Source: Liolophura sinensis
Lineage: Eukaryota; Mollusca; Polyplacophora; Chitonida; Chitonidae
Length of the DNA stretch: 64,000 nucleotides
Direction: 5' to 3'
Assembly: GCF_032854445.1 (NCBI RefSeq)
Contig: NC_088300.1
Location: 10,662,001 to 10,726,000, forward strand
Part shown: in pieces, positions 1 through 11,329 of the stretch
Layout of the letters: each line of letters starts with the position of its first letter
Numbering within the stretch: the first letter of the stretch is position 1
Position numbers and translations under genes: made by a program
Notes under the pieces: generated by a model
What the model saw: only the letters and a program-made list of their open reading frames with translations
Database searches by the model: none
Told to the model about the DNA's origin: nothing

Positions 1-460
1 AAAATGTGATAGTTTCACCTTACAAAAGGCCCTGTAATTTACTCATTGTTTATAGCAGTTGCATGAAAACCAGTTAGCTGTTATCTGCATGGTTACTCAT
101 AGCTGGAATCTTACGGAATATTCCAAAATTATCTTAGAAAATGAGCTTGTGTAAGTTTCAAAGTATTACCTGAGATTACATATGATGAGGGTATATTTCT
201 GGAGGACATGGCGTATTCTAGATAACAAATGGAAATGATATGCTCCGAGATCTAGTGGTATGCTCCGAGTGCTAGAGAGATGCTCCGAGTGGAGTTCTGA
301 GTATTTTAAACTGGTGAGTGATCACTAGGGGGATGTGTTAGACTGCCTGTGTTCTATCAGCCATGGCTGTGTTAAGATACAACCCTGTTGTTAATGTCCC
401 CTCTCACTTGTCTTATCTCTCTCACTTGTCTTATCTCTCTCACTTGTCTTATCCTTACAG
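1..460. other. intron sequence of the PAS gene, with a triplicated 18-bp pyrimidine tract
   Basis: This is the 5' flank of the first visible exon and is presumably intron. At 232-292 ATGCTCCGAG is repeated three times. At about 405-456 an 18-bp unit containing CTCACTTGTCTTAT is repeated three times and runs straight into the TTACAG acceptor, so the pyrimidine tract itself is a small tandem repeat. Confidence 0.6.
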
Positions 461-567
461 GGGTGAACACTACCTGGGGCTTACAAACGACCAGATTTTC
501 AGAAAGTCCTGGTATGCCATGCTTCATCCGGAAGACTTAAGCGAAGCGCGGGAAAAGCACGTCCAAT
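461..567 (+). CDS. dysf: dysfusion/NPAS4-like exon, first half of PAS-B
   Basis: The acceptor TTACAG ends at 460 and the donor GTAAGT starts at 568. The exon is 107 nt, enters in phase 2 and leaves in phase 1, and encodes GEHYLGLTNDQIFRKSWY and then the HPEDL helix of a PAS fold. An open frame runs 5' of the acceptor from an ATG at 363, but that is intron sequence rich in CT repeats, not a start. Confidence 0.85.
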
Positions 568-3117
568 GTAAGTCCGCCTCCCGTCGCTTGATCCTTTAGA
601 TCTTTTTAACTTTGTCCTGGCAGTTTTTGTGACAGTATACAACCACCAACACGTACGTGATTTCTGGTGAGTTTCCCCTCTCACAGGTCAGCTATGCATT
701 AGTAGAAAAACAACAGAGCCCGCAACCTTTTGTGTCAATGTAAAACAATCTTGTTTCTTTATCAAAGTTTTGCTCTATTTCTGAAGCCTGGTGACCACCC
801 TCCCCCCTTTTACATTTAGGCGTTGTTTAAAACTGGTCGCAATTCCACAACTGAGCTGAATTTAGCCTGTAATTTTTATCTGACGTACCCAGGCTCTTTT
901 TTACGCAGCTACTAAGTTGTAATGATTTAATGTTTGTTCTCATGCCAGTGATCCGTTCGAGACATGAGATGGGATGTATGATGACAGTGCGCATGATCGC
1001 GGAAAATGGCGACTTGTTCTGGGTTAATGTTGTGATGCACGTACGTCAGGGACTGGTTCCCGGCAGTAACGACCCCGTTATCGTCTGCGTCAATCAAGTT
1101 GTCAGGTGAGTTGCCACACCTCTCAAAAAACCACCTGGGATTAAAAGGTCAAGGAGAAATGTAGTGGAATTATCGGTGTTAGACTTTTACAATATCTACA
1201 TGAAAATACCTATATGTTTAAATCTCCTGTATGTTTAAATCCCTTTTTGTTTAATTTAGTATCTTACTCGCCTTGATTCCTTTAGCTTAAGTTTCGTCTC
1301 TTCTTGTTTCACTTAAGGTTTCTCCCATTTTCCATTTTGTAACTGAAGATTTGTCTTTGTTTTGTCAGTGACCAAGAGGCTTACCACTTCAAGATTCAGA
1401 GCCAGCTGTATTCGCTTCACGCTACGCGAGGACCAGACTACTTTTGTCACCCTGGATATCCCGGAAGTAGCTCTCCTGGGATGGAGGGAGAGATGTACAT
1501 GCAGTCGTACCAGATCCCTGGCTACTATCCTCCTGCGGTCATGAGCTATCCTTCCCCATCCGGCAACTACGGTAACTACGTGGTGCCAGAGCAGTTCTCA
1601 GGAAGTTGCACCTTCAACCAGTCCGGTATAGCTGTGCCTTGTGGTGAACCAACCGACAAAAGGGAAAATTGTACCAGGAAAGCAGAGCACGCCCAGGCGG
1701 TGGAAGCCCTCAAGAGGAAGTTGGGAGAGAATGGACCTTGTCGGGGAAAGAAGGCCTCTGGAATGAGCGTGAGCCACAATGGCGGATACCCCCCGGGTGC
1801 TGGTCACTTTGGGTGTGTCTCCAATGGTCTTACGTCTCATAACCAGGGCTATCTGATCGGAGGAGTAGCCAACAACTACAACAACCCGACCCAGTCTTAC
1901 TCCTACGGCCCAACTCAGGTCATGGCGTCTCCAATGAACGGTCACATTCCTGACCTTTGCTTCTCTCTCAAGGGTGAAGTTCCAGATACTAGCACTCTGG
2001 CCACCTTCAAGGCATCTCCTGTACACACCAATATGTCCATGTCACCTGGTCTTCCACCCACCCCGGACCCGTCTCCTACCAGCAAGACCGCCACCGTCAC
2101 ACCAGGGATAATAAAGACGGAGACATCGAGCGAAGTCCTTCCAGACTGGTACCTGACCCCCGAGGCCTCTCCAGGCTCACCCTCCTCTGTCAGCGAGGAA
2201 GATGTCACGGCGTTTGCTAGGAAACTCGAGGCCAAAATTGAAGCTGAGCTGATAGGGTCCTGTCAACAACAGCAACAATCGCCATCAGTTTTTGCCATAA
2301 GTCTGGCTAAGAAGAGAAAGACAAACAGAGACTTACCAGTGATGGACGGATCCACTGTGGACAACTTCTTCGAAGCTGTTATCGGAGAAAAGCTGGAAAT
2401 CCTGCCACAAGCTTCCAAAGAGAACCCTCTGAAGATTCCCAAGAGGGAAATCCCCTTCATGGAGCCCATGGACATCGAGTCGTTCTTTAGGCAGTCCACT
2501 CAGCATGGTTTTCAGGGCGATCAGGCCAACCATTTGAGCAGACCGATTTCAGCAGATGTCCAGATCGTCCCTGACCAGTCTAACCCGTCCCCCAGCTACG
2601 GCCCTGCGTCTGTGGAAGGTGGGGACTACCTGGCGGATGAGATGTCCAGTGGAGGTATTGACCAGAGTCGAGTAACGATGACCGTCTCTGTAGCACTGGC
2701 AGAACCACACACCGTTGACCACACCATTAGCCACACCCTCGGAATCGAGGAGAACGATGAAATGCTTAATCAACTGCTGTCATGGGCATCCAATACTGGT
2801 GAGTGCTCGTACTGCTTTTTCAAGAACTCTGACAATAATCCATGTAGTATATATTGTTGTCGTCCTATCACAGGGTTCCATGAAAATGGTCCGGAAATGT
2901 TATGTCTATAGTTTATAGGAATGTTTCTCAGGCAAGTATGATAGCAATAGACAGATGACTCTTTCTGTGTTTTTCAGGCTAATTCATCTAGACAGAAATG
3001 CTGTTAAATGCTTATTCTCATTCTGAAAGATGTAATATCGACCTAGGAGATTGTTCTTATGTGAGATTTCTGTTGTACATTTCAGAGGCCCACCCCGCAC
3101 CAGACCCGAACCAGTAG
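461..3117 (+). CDS. dysf: bHLH-PAS transcription factor, dysfusion/NPAS4-like, 3' part of gene (PAS-B and activation region)
   Basis: Four exons with matching phases (461-567, 949-1105, 1369-2798, 3086-3117) encode the second PAS domain followed by about 450 residues of low-complexity activation region. The PAS part carries the conserved blocks KSWYAMLHPEDL and RHEMGCMMTVRMIAENGD, then FWVNVVMHVRQ and IVCVNQVV, which I recognise as the PAS-B fold of the insect dysfusion / vertebrate NPAS4 group. Such factors dimerise through bHLH and PAS domains, usually with ARNT-type partners, and act in the nucleus on E-box-like sites. The bHLH, PAS-A and start codon are outside the window to the left. The C-terminal part has a short Q run, a basic AKKRKTNR patch (possible nuclear localisation signal), two TP-x-x-S motifs and an IKTE sumoylation-like motif. 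The family call rests on motif memory, not an alignment. The last exon is uncertain because two acceptors fit. Confidence 0.82.
949..1105 (+). CDS. dysf: dysfusion/NPAS4-like exon, second half of PAS-B
   Basis: The exon lies between CCAG (ending at 948) and GTGAGT (starting at 1106). It is 157 nt, phase 1 in and phase 2 out, and encodes the beta-sheet half of PAS-B, including RHEMGCMMTVRM, WVNVVMHVR and IVCVNQVV. It is too short to stand out as an open reading frame, but its phases match both neighbours and its motif content is strongly conserved in the family. Confidence 0.88.
1369..2798 (+). CDS. dysf: dysfusion/NPAS4-like large exon, activation region
   Basis: The exon starts after TTTTGTCAG, keeps phase 2 from the previous exon and ends in phase 1 at GTGAGT (2799). 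It encodes about 477 residues. A short conserved-looking start (DQEAYHFKIQSQLYS) is followed by Tyr/Pro/Ser-rich sequence. At 2051-2077 and 2153-2173 are LPPTPDPSP and LTPEASP, both fitting the Cdc4/Fbw7 phosphodegron shape. IKTE at 2111-2122 fits the sumoylation consensus. Five glutamines lie near 2263-2278 and a basic patch at 2306-2329. Acidic/aromatic stretches such as DNFFEAV and DIESFF resemble activation motifs. An in-frame ATG at 1481 is internal and is not the start. Confidence 0.85.
3086..3117 (+). CDS. dysf: dysfusion/NPAS4-like terminal coding exon (alternative possible)
   Basis: The acceptor TTTCAG ends at 3085. Joining in phase 1 gives ten residues (EAHPAPDPNQ) and TAG at 3115-3117. 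A stronger pyrimidine tract with TTTTTCAG ends at 2977; using it would terminate the protein at once (G then TAA). Reading through the intron would instead add a tail of about 37 residues. I cannot choose between these from sequence alone. AATAAA at 3633-3638 could serve the 3' end. Confidence 0.5.
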
Positions 3118-4358
3118 GTCAGACGATGTAAGGCGAACCTTACAATGTATGGCATATTGTCATTATACCAACGCCTCAACGCTGTGGACAGCTGTTCTGG
3201 CAAAGAAAGAATATTATTGGTCAAGAGCGGACACCACTGCTGCGCAGCCGCGATCTCGTCCAATTACATATGAAAGCATCTCATGAATATGCATCGACGC
3301 GGTATCGTGGCTTCGCTGGCCGAACGCCACAACGTCGATGCATGCTCGATGAGCCCTTAAAGCACTTTGATTGAGGTTTTTCTTCCATTGTATTTCACCA
3401 GTTTAATTTTGACAGAAACTATCTTAGCTGTGCTTTGATAATTCTATGAGAAGGCCTTTTTTCTTGTTTTGGCCAAGCTTCAACGCTTTGTTTAAAAGCA
3501 GGTTCCATTTCGATTTGGTTATTTTTCTATGAACTGTCTTGGCAGCTTTGTGGTATGCTGGTCACGCCACGAGCGTGCTGATGACGTCACAGAAATTGAA
3601 ATAGGTAAACTAGGTAGAGTAAAGAGGAATGGAATAAAACCGATATCAGTTTGTTTTCTACTGAACTTTTTTTGGGTAGATTCTATTTCCGGTTGCCATA
3701 ATGTGAAAAAATGTGACCAGCCTGGTGCTGTAAGTCACACGGATTCACGTGGTCAAGAAAGAATCTGTTATATAACTTTGACAGTCAACGCGTCGCTCGC
3801 GGAGATAATTACGTCTGTCAGTCAAATCTATATTTAAAACATTCTCACTGGTGCTAGTGTGAGTACATTGCCTGTAGACTAGACTCGAATTTAAGACCAT
3901 ACTTTACGACCATGCCACGACAGTAGGGTTACTGTGGATTTGCACATACCGGTGCTTGTTAAGTAAAAAGTTCGGTACCCTAGCCAAATTCAGGCTTTGA
4001 GAAGAGAAAACATTTTCCCTACATACAGTCCAGCTTTGTGTGTTTTTTGCTGAAGTCGCTTTTTCGACTAATACACTCTTATTATATATAAGTTAATTGA
4101 TAAGGCAATCCTATCGATGTCAACTATATCTATATCATAGTCAATATAATGAGACATTGTTTTTCATCTCATTTATGTAATAGAAAAATATTTTTTAAAT
4201 CATTTGTTTCGATGTGTTGAATATATGGATTTTATGGCGTCTTTATGGTCCAAGTTCTGCGCAGGTCACTAATTTCGGAGTTACGTCACAGTTGTTACAG
4301 TTTGCTGTTGACTGTTGTTGAGTGAATTTCTCCAGCCACCTTTGTGATCTCTCTGGTC
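3118..4358. other. 3' UTR/intergenic sequence, no gene seen
   Basis: This stretch follows the PAS gene stop codon. It has AATAAA at 3633-3638 and is AT-rich afterwards. Open frames here (for example 3529-3837) show no motif or splice context that I would support. Confidence 0.5.
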
Positions 4359-4564
4359 TCGGGATCACGAAGCGATCTTAGACTTAAGTAAATCATAAAA
4401 TTTGGTATGTTCCTTTTCATTATTTTAGCTGAAGTTTGTTCTACAATAACTTGCCCAGATTTTAATTTGTCAAGCAAAATTTTGACCTTATAACATAAGA
4501 AACAACAATTTTAAAGAGATTTGAAATTTTGACTTAGGTATAAGTTCGCTTCGTAATCTCGGGG
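4359..4564. mobile_element. MITE-like palindromic element, copy 1
   Basis: The ends are inverted copies of each other. The left end reads CTCGGGATCACGAAGCGATC and continues into TTAGACTTAAGT. The right end, reverse complemented, reads CCCCGAGATTACGAAGCG and continues into an ACTTA..CCTAAGTC variant. A second copy with the same termini is at 10023-10283. It has no coding capacity, so it is a non-autonomous DNA element or foldback sequence. Confidence 0.6.
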
Positions 4565-5365
4565 CAAATAATAACTCAATACGTTCTTTTCTGCTTAAAT
4601 GACTACGCACCTTCATAACACATCACTAGTGTTAATGGCACAAGATAAAAACTGTTACCCACAGCGGAAATATGTTATTTTATGATTTTACTTTTTTGTG
4701 TTGTAAGTTTGTACCTAACTAAGTGTAGGATGGATTTCCACGCGATGGCGCTCGTTGCTGGACGACTTGACGTCATCGGTTGCGTCATGTATTACTCAAG
4801 GTGTCGACAGGATATGGAAGATGGGCTCTATTGGCACAAACGTTGCTGTGGAAATATTATTGTGCATTTTGTATTTAAAATATATTTTAGTGTTGTTCTC
4901 ATCACGATTTTCATTTCGCAAGGAAAGCTTTTATTACTGTACCATTTTCACACCATTTGTCATGTTGTCATCTGTTTGTTTTTGCATACTATAGACGTTA
5001 TAATGATTGTCACATGTCGTTTACATTTTCCTCTAATGTTGCATCGCTTAACGCTGATGATATATACACAGGTAGGCGCTGGTCGCCCCACCCTGTACGG
5101 CCGCTGGACGGTCTCAGAGATTTACACAATGGTCTGTTTACAGACTTAAGCGCTGCTGTGCGGTGTTTGTTTACCGTATATCTGTTGAAAAAAAAGCATA
5201 TATACAAACACATAAGTATATCTATATATTTGGCATAATTTTGCATGTTTTTAAAGGGTTGGTTCAATTTGTAAAGCCGTTGATCAGTGTAGATCACGTG
5301 ACGGCGATATACAGACAGCCAATAAACTGAATCATGTTTGTCACCAAACTCATGTTTTTTCTTCT

Positions 5366-5425
5366 TCTTCACCTTCTGGTTGTTTACGTACACCTTCTGG
5401 TTGTTTACGTACACCTTCTGGGTGT
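5366..5425. repeat. 21-bp tandem repeat, three copies
   Basis: The unit CACCTTCTGGTTGTTTACGTA is present twice perfectly and a third time with changes. Confidence 0.7.
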
Positions 5426-5767
5426 TAACGTGCAGGGGGGGAATTTGGTTGGTGATTGATTGTACCTGTTTGTTTTTATCCTAAATTGTTTGGTGTTAGG
5501 AGAGAAGTGCCAGGCGTATGACATAATCAGTTGAACCTATTTGGTATTTTGGCGAATGTATAATACTGTAGAGATTCCGACAAAGTCTGATTTCCCTTCA
5601 GCCAAATCTGGGTTTTCCCATTTCACATACACACATAAATTAGTTTATATGGCGACTCCATTCCATGGCATCATTTGCGCCAAGGCAATTCGATGTATTT
5701 CAAGGATTTAGGCTGTTGTAATCAACAATGGTCAATCCATAGAGAACTATTGTCACAATAATGTGGC

Positions 5768-6016
5768 CTAAACTCTATGGATCCTACATAAGTAATTCCC
5801 CAAAGCTTTAAAAACTAAACTGGCATTTTTAGGTGGACAAAGCACGGTCCTCCTTGCTGGGTTAACAATTCCAACGTCTACAAAGTCAGAAAGGAATATT
5901 TGTCTTTGAGCTGTGTACTGCGGACACTCGAGTAAAACATGATGAGTGATCTCCTCAGCCTGACAAACATTACACAGATCTGAATCTCCTACCTTGAATC
6001 TTTTTAAGCAGAACAA
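5768..6016 (-). pseudogene. non-LTR retrotransposon (LINE) remnant, 3' end of ORF2
   Basis: The minus-strand frame of about 80 residues contains DLCNVCQAEEITHHVLLEC followed by PQY and ends in a stop. This CxxC...H....C zinc-knuckle-like block is typical of the extreme C-terminus of reverse transcriptases of non-LTR elements. The rest of the polymerase, expected further right on this strand, is absent because minisatellite DNA begins there. It is a 5'-truncated dead copy and the clade cannot be told. Confidence 0.6.
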
Positions 6017-6149
6017 TGGAGGCTGTTATGAAGTTTGACAACCTGTGTGCACGAAAAAACAAACATTATGTAATTGTGAAAGAGGACATAAATGACGTCG
6101 ATTTCCAACTCGCCCGCCTTTGCTCACCGATGTTAACAAATGTGCAACA

Positions 6150-7815
6150 AATGAACCATTGTTCACTGGTGTTGATAGCACCATTGTATAAATAAGACAT
6201 TGCTCACTTATGGTGATATCTGTGTACAAATGAACCATTGCTCACTGGTACTGATATAGGTATGTACAAGTGAACCGTTGTTTCATCTGGTAAATGGATA
6301 AGTGAACAGGGAGTGTTATTAGCGAGTCAGGATTGTGGAGCTGTCTGAGTAGACCCTCACCAGCCTTAAGATGTAACACTGAAAACTGATATAGGTATAT
6401 AGGTGTGTACAAGTGAACCATTGCTCACTGGTTCTGAGATAGATATGTACAAATGAACCATTGCTCATTGGTACTGATATCGATATGTACAAATAAACAC
6501 TTGCTACCTGATATTGATATAGGTATGTAGAAATGAACCATTGCTCACTGTTACTGATATAGGTATGTACAAATGAACCATTGCTCACCAATACTGATAT
6601 AGGTATGTACAAAAAAACCATTGTTCACTGGTACTGGTAGAGGTATGTACGAATGAACCATTGCTCACTGGTGCTAATATAGGTATGTACAAATGAACCA
6701 TTGCTCACTGGTACTGATAGAGGTATGTACAAATGAACCATTGCTCACCAATACTGATATAGGTATGTACAAAAAAACCATTGTTCACTGGTACTGATAG
6801 AGGTATGTACGAATGAACCATTGCTCACTGGTGCTGATATAGGTATGTACAAATGAACCATTGCTCACTGGTACTGATAGAGGTATGTAAAAATGAACCA
6901 TTGCTCACTGGTGCTGATATAGGTATGTACAAATGAACCATTGCTCACTTGTACTGATAGAGGTATGTACAAATGAACCCTTGCTACCTGGTACTTATAT
7001 AGGAGTGTACAAATGAATCATTGCTCACTGGTACTGATATAGGTGTGTACAAATAAACCATTGCTCATTGGTGTTGATATAGGTATGTATGAATGAACCA
7101 TTTCTAACTGGTACTGATAGAGGTGTGTACAAATGAACCATTGCTTACTAATACTGATATAGGTATGTACAAATGAACCATTGCTCACCAATACTGATAT
7201 AGGTAAGTACAAATGAACCATTGCTCACTGGTGCTGATATAGGCATGTACAAATGAACCATTGCTCACTAATACTGATATAGGTATGTACAAATGAACCA
7301 TTGCTCATTGGTACTGATATCGATATGTACAAATGAACCATTTCTAACTGGTACTGATAGAGGTATGTACAAATGAACCGTTGCTTACTAATACTGATAT
7401 AGGTATGTACAAATGAACCGTTGCTGACTAGTACTGATAGAGGTATGTACGAATGAACCATTTCTAACTGGTACTGATATAGGTAAGTACAAATGAACCA
7501 TTGCTCACTGGTGCTGATATAGGTATGTACAAATGAACCATTGCTCACTAATACTGATAGAGGTGTGTACAAATGAACCCTTGCTACCTGGTACTTATAT
7601 AGGTGTGTACAAATGAATCATTGCTCACTGGTACTGATATAGGTGTGTACGAATGAACCATTGTTCACTGGTACTAATAGAGGTATGCACGAATGAACCA
7701 TTTCTAACTGGTACTGATAGAGGTGTGTACAAAAGAACCATTGCTCAGTGGTGCTGATATAGGTGTGTACAAATGAACCATTGCTACCTGGTACTGATAT
7801 AGGTATGCACAAATG
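6150..7815. repeat. 40-bp minisatellite, about 40 units
   Basis: The unit is built of AGGTATGTACAAATGAACCA followed by TTGCTCACTGGTACTGATAT. Spacing is exactly 40 bp over most of 6400-7800 (AGGTATGTAC recurs every 40 bases). Several minus-strand open frames of 64-115 codons here are just the array read in frame. Confidence 0.95.
6280..6390. repeat. about 105-bp flank repeat, left copy
   Basis: This block (from TCATCTGGTAAATGGATAAG to AACACTGAAAACTGA) recurs with about 90% identity at 7822-7933 in the same orientation, so the core of the 40-bp array is bracketed by direct repeats. Confidence 0.85.
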
Positions 7816-7821
7816 AGCAAT

Positions 7822-7933
7822 TGCTTTATCTGGTAAATGGATAAGTGAGCAGGGAATGTTATCAGTGAGTCATGATTGTAGAGCTGTGTGAGTAGACGCT
7901 GCACCAGCCTTAAGCTGTAACACTGAAAACTGA
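7822..7933. repeat. about 105-bp flank repeat, right copy
   Basis: This is the direct-orientation counterpart of the block at 6280-6390. It shares TCTGGTAAATGGATAAGTGA, the CACCAGCCTTAAG segment and AACACTGAAAACTGA. Confidence 0.85.
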
Positions 7934-9670
7934 GTGAAGGTGATTTACGTTTCGTGTTTGAATTGTAATCAAAAGTGGATTCTGAAGTCGGATCTATAAA
8001 GTGGTTCGTTGGATTAATTTGACTAATTTAAATTTGTTCTAAACTCTGGCCTTCGTGCAGCCTAGATTACTTTGTTTGACTAAAAGTCTCAGTTTCTTGA
8101 ATTTCAGCGGTAAAAAAGTCTCTGTCGCCTTACTTACCTCAGACGGTCAAACAACCGTCAGCCTATCACAAACATTTCACTTCTTAAGAATGAATATTAC
8201 CAAGAAGACTTAAGGATTCTCTACGGTAAAAATGTGACGATTTATAATATCAAGAAAAAAATAGCCGATGTCTTCTAAAATTATAGTTGATGTCTCTCCT
8301 TAAGTAAGTGTGCAATTAGGCCTACGCTTACAATTAATACATCTCTAAATTGTGCAAAACTTGATGAAACATTTCACACAGAAGAGACGCATTACACAGA
8401 GGGAATAAAACAAGGAACACAGTATTTGTCATAATAACAAAAAGTGCAAGCACAATGCATGTTTTATAGCTTCCCTCTCATGCAGGTGCGTGGTAAATTA
8501 CTTCATTGTGCTTACGCCTTTTCAAAAAACACAAAAAGAATGGTTAATAGAATAAATTGTATCCCGTCAAATGAAATCCAATATGCCTACATAATAATAT
8601 CCTCTATATAATAATAATATTACACTTAGGGGCCCTCTCCCTTTTTTTCACACAAATTTCCATATGACTATAAATACACACTGTGAAAAACAACGAACAT
8701 ATAGCATTATAGAAAAGTACCTGTGCAAAACGGGGATAGGTCCGGAGGTGGGCACTGGCCACTGGGAATCACAGGGCAGTGTTAATGGACATTAATAATT
8801 CATACAAAATCCAGGTGTTAATGGTGTGCAGAGTTACTCTATTCTCCCCACCTTTATTAAACATGTATAGGTAGCTGTGCATGCATTTTTTTTCGTCTGG
8901 GCTGCATAACTCATATCTGGTAAAGCATACATGTATATTTTCATGTTTACTGTACCCATACATCCATGCCAGAGTTGTATACATATGTGAATGGTGATCT
9001 ATTGGTATGATATAGCAATTACCAAACCCTCATTATTCATTGATCCGTAACAATCGAATTTGTTTATCATACTGATGTACTAAAGAGGAATGTCCAAGGT
9101 CAGATTATACAACTAATGTATACAGGTGATATGCTATATTTACCTGGACGACGCTTACAGATAACCTGTACTGTAGAGCTAGCGCTGTACATAGCCCTGT
9201 ATACGTATACAGCACCTATCCTGCTGTGAGTGGAAGGCATTCGCTTATGTATGTGAGGTATGAGACAGGTCGACTGTTCATAAACTATAAATATCACCAA
9301 TATTCACCAGTCTTGTAACTCTAAACATATTAGGCCCATGTTTGAGAGAGCTAGCTGTCACCGTAAATCTACACCTACTCTACATACACTTCAACGAAAT
9401 CTAATTCTCATAAAAGAGGTTGGACTTTATAAAATAAAATTGACATCCCACTGATTTAATCGCCATTTCATTTTTATAACGCATATTAGCAATAATAATA
9501 ATAATGTTAACAATTAGTTACTGAAGAACAGGACCTTATTACAATCATGTACTTTTCAGGGTCAGTCCTTATCAAAATTCTAATTTCATGTAGACCTACC
9601 TATTTCGCCATGACGTGACCGAAATATTGTCAGTGCATGAGTCGTTAGGCCCCATTGAGTTGTTCAGATA
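7934..9670. other. intergenic, no gene seen
   Basis: AT-rich sequence without supported exons. A perfect 14-bp palindrome TGTATACGTATACA is at about 9199-9212. Open frames are short and motif-free. Confidence 0.5.
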
Positions 9671-9678
9671 TCTCGATT

Positions 9679-10022
9679 CCCCAAGAAGTGATTGAGTGAA
9701 TGCTTGTTTAACGTCGTACTTAACAATTTTTCATTCATATGACGTGCGTGTAATGTACCTTATTGTTACAGGGCGAGTTTCCACCGCTCTTTTATCTAGT
9801 GCTGTTTCACTGAGACAACTGGGCCGTCCCGAGAAATTATACTGATGCGAGTCAACCCGTCGTTGCAATAACTCCCTTCATGCTGAACGGCAAGCAAGGA
9901 CAATACAACCTTCTCTTTTAACGTCTTAGGTGTGACCCGACCCAGGATTGATCCTGGATCTACCTCCTCACGAAGAGGACGTTTTGCCAACTGTGCTACT
10001 GGGGGCCTGTCGGGTACACGGT
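9679..10022 (-). mobile_element. tRNA-headed SINE, family B, copy 1
   Basis: On the minus strand the element starts near 10016 with a tRNA-like head: GTAGCACAGTTGGCA resembles an A box and the GGATCAATCCTGGG region a B box. The body runs left to TTTAACGTCGTACTTAAC and GATTGAGTGAATGCTTG. The copy at 10955-11322 is a clear homologue over the whole length. Confidence 0.8.
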
Positions 10023-10283
10023 TCACGAAGCAATCTTAGACTTAAGTCAGATTTAGTCTTAACTTATCGTATAATTCCTGAGTTTATTTTTTAACTGAAG
10101 CGTTAATTTATAATGGTTAATAGTTTTTTTATTGGGTATATCTGCAATTTTTTCATGAAAGTCAAGATCAACTCTATGTATTAAAAATTAAAATTCTTAA
10201 GATAAGTAACAATTTTAGAGCAATAAACTGTTTTGTTAAAACTAAGTCTGGCTTAAGCTTAAGACTGCTTCATGATCTTGGGG
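10023..10283. mobile_element. MITE-like palindromic element, copy 2
   Basis: The left end TCACGAAGCAATCTTAGACT and the right end (reverse complement ATCATGAAGCAGTCTTAAGC) are inverted copies. The same family is at 4359-4564. This copy abuts the head of the family B SINE. Confidence 0.6.
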
Positions 10284-10954
10284 TATTGGCGTGTTATTAG
10301 TATACATTATTAATTACTGTTAAGTAATTTCATGAAAAATAACCTAATACTCACTTAAATTTACAAAAGTTTTTACACCGTTTACGAGGAGAATAGTCTG
10401 CATAATAGACAGAGGGCACGTCACTTCTAAAATGTCTGTGTTTGAAGTGAATCGGCTGAATATTGTGTAGTATTTTGCGGTGTGAATTTTCCCCGTGAGC
10501 ATCACTCGTGAACGCCGTCTCTGTGAGCGACGTGTTGTAATGATGCATCATTCGCCTCTCTGACTGTACCATGTGTCTGTGAAGTGTGTGCATATAGCCC
10601 GGAGTGGGGGTGTGTATAAATTGACTAACAAAACATGCATATAGCGTACGATTAACTACCTCGACTGTACATAACTATTCATCCTAGGCGGTGTGCGTTA
10701 TTGGCTGCCAAATACTTACACGGTATGCTATAAACTATGGTAATGCTCTATTAGTCAAGGTAGTAAGTTCCCTAAGGCACAATCTGATGTAAACACTGAT
10801 ACAGTAATAACACATCTGTTTGAATGTTGAAAAATCGCCTTCATTAAGCATGATCCAAAAAGGCTGACAAATGGCTATATTATATATCTAAACAATGGTA
10901 AAATCTACAGCGCATGGCGTAAAATTTGGTGCAGCATTATGGGATAGGAAGTAC

Positions 10955-11322
10955 GAGTGAGTGAGTGAGTGCTTGGGGTTTAACGTCGTACTCAACAATT
11001 TTTCAGTCATATGACGACGAAGGAATCATTAGGGTGCATGCAAGTGTAATGTGCCTCCTTGTTGCAGGACGTTTTTCCACCGCTCTTTTATTTAGTGCTG
11101 CATCACTGAGACGACTTACCGAAGGCAAGTAAGCCGCCCCGCCCGAGCCATTATACTGATACGGGTCAACCAGTCGTTGCACTATCCCCTTCATGCTGAA
11201 CGCCAAGCGAGGAAGTTACAACTTCCTCTTTTAAAGTCTTAGGTGTGACTAGACCAAGGATTGATCCTGGATCTACCGGTCCCGAAGCGGACGCTCTACC
11301 AACTGTGCTATCCGGGCCGGTC
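10955..11322 (-). mobile_element. tRNA-headed SINE, family B, copy 2
   Basis: The minus-strand head reads CCGGATAGCACAGTTGGTAG then AGCGTCCGCTTCGGGACCGG, a tRNA-like A-box arm, followed by GATCCAGGATCAATCC as B-box region. The left end is GTGAGTGAGTGAGTGCTTGG then TTTAACGTCGTACTCAAC. It is better preserved than the copy at 9679-10022. Confidence 0.85.
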
Positions 11323-11329
11323 GAAGATG

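Noticed and set aside
363-599. Separate small gene starting at ATG 363
   Set aside because: The 5' part is the CT-rich intron before the acceptor at 460; the rest is the PAS exon.
6150-7815. CRISPR-like array of regular 40-bp spacing
   Set aside because: Units are contiguous with no unique spacers, and the DNA is clearly eukaryotic.
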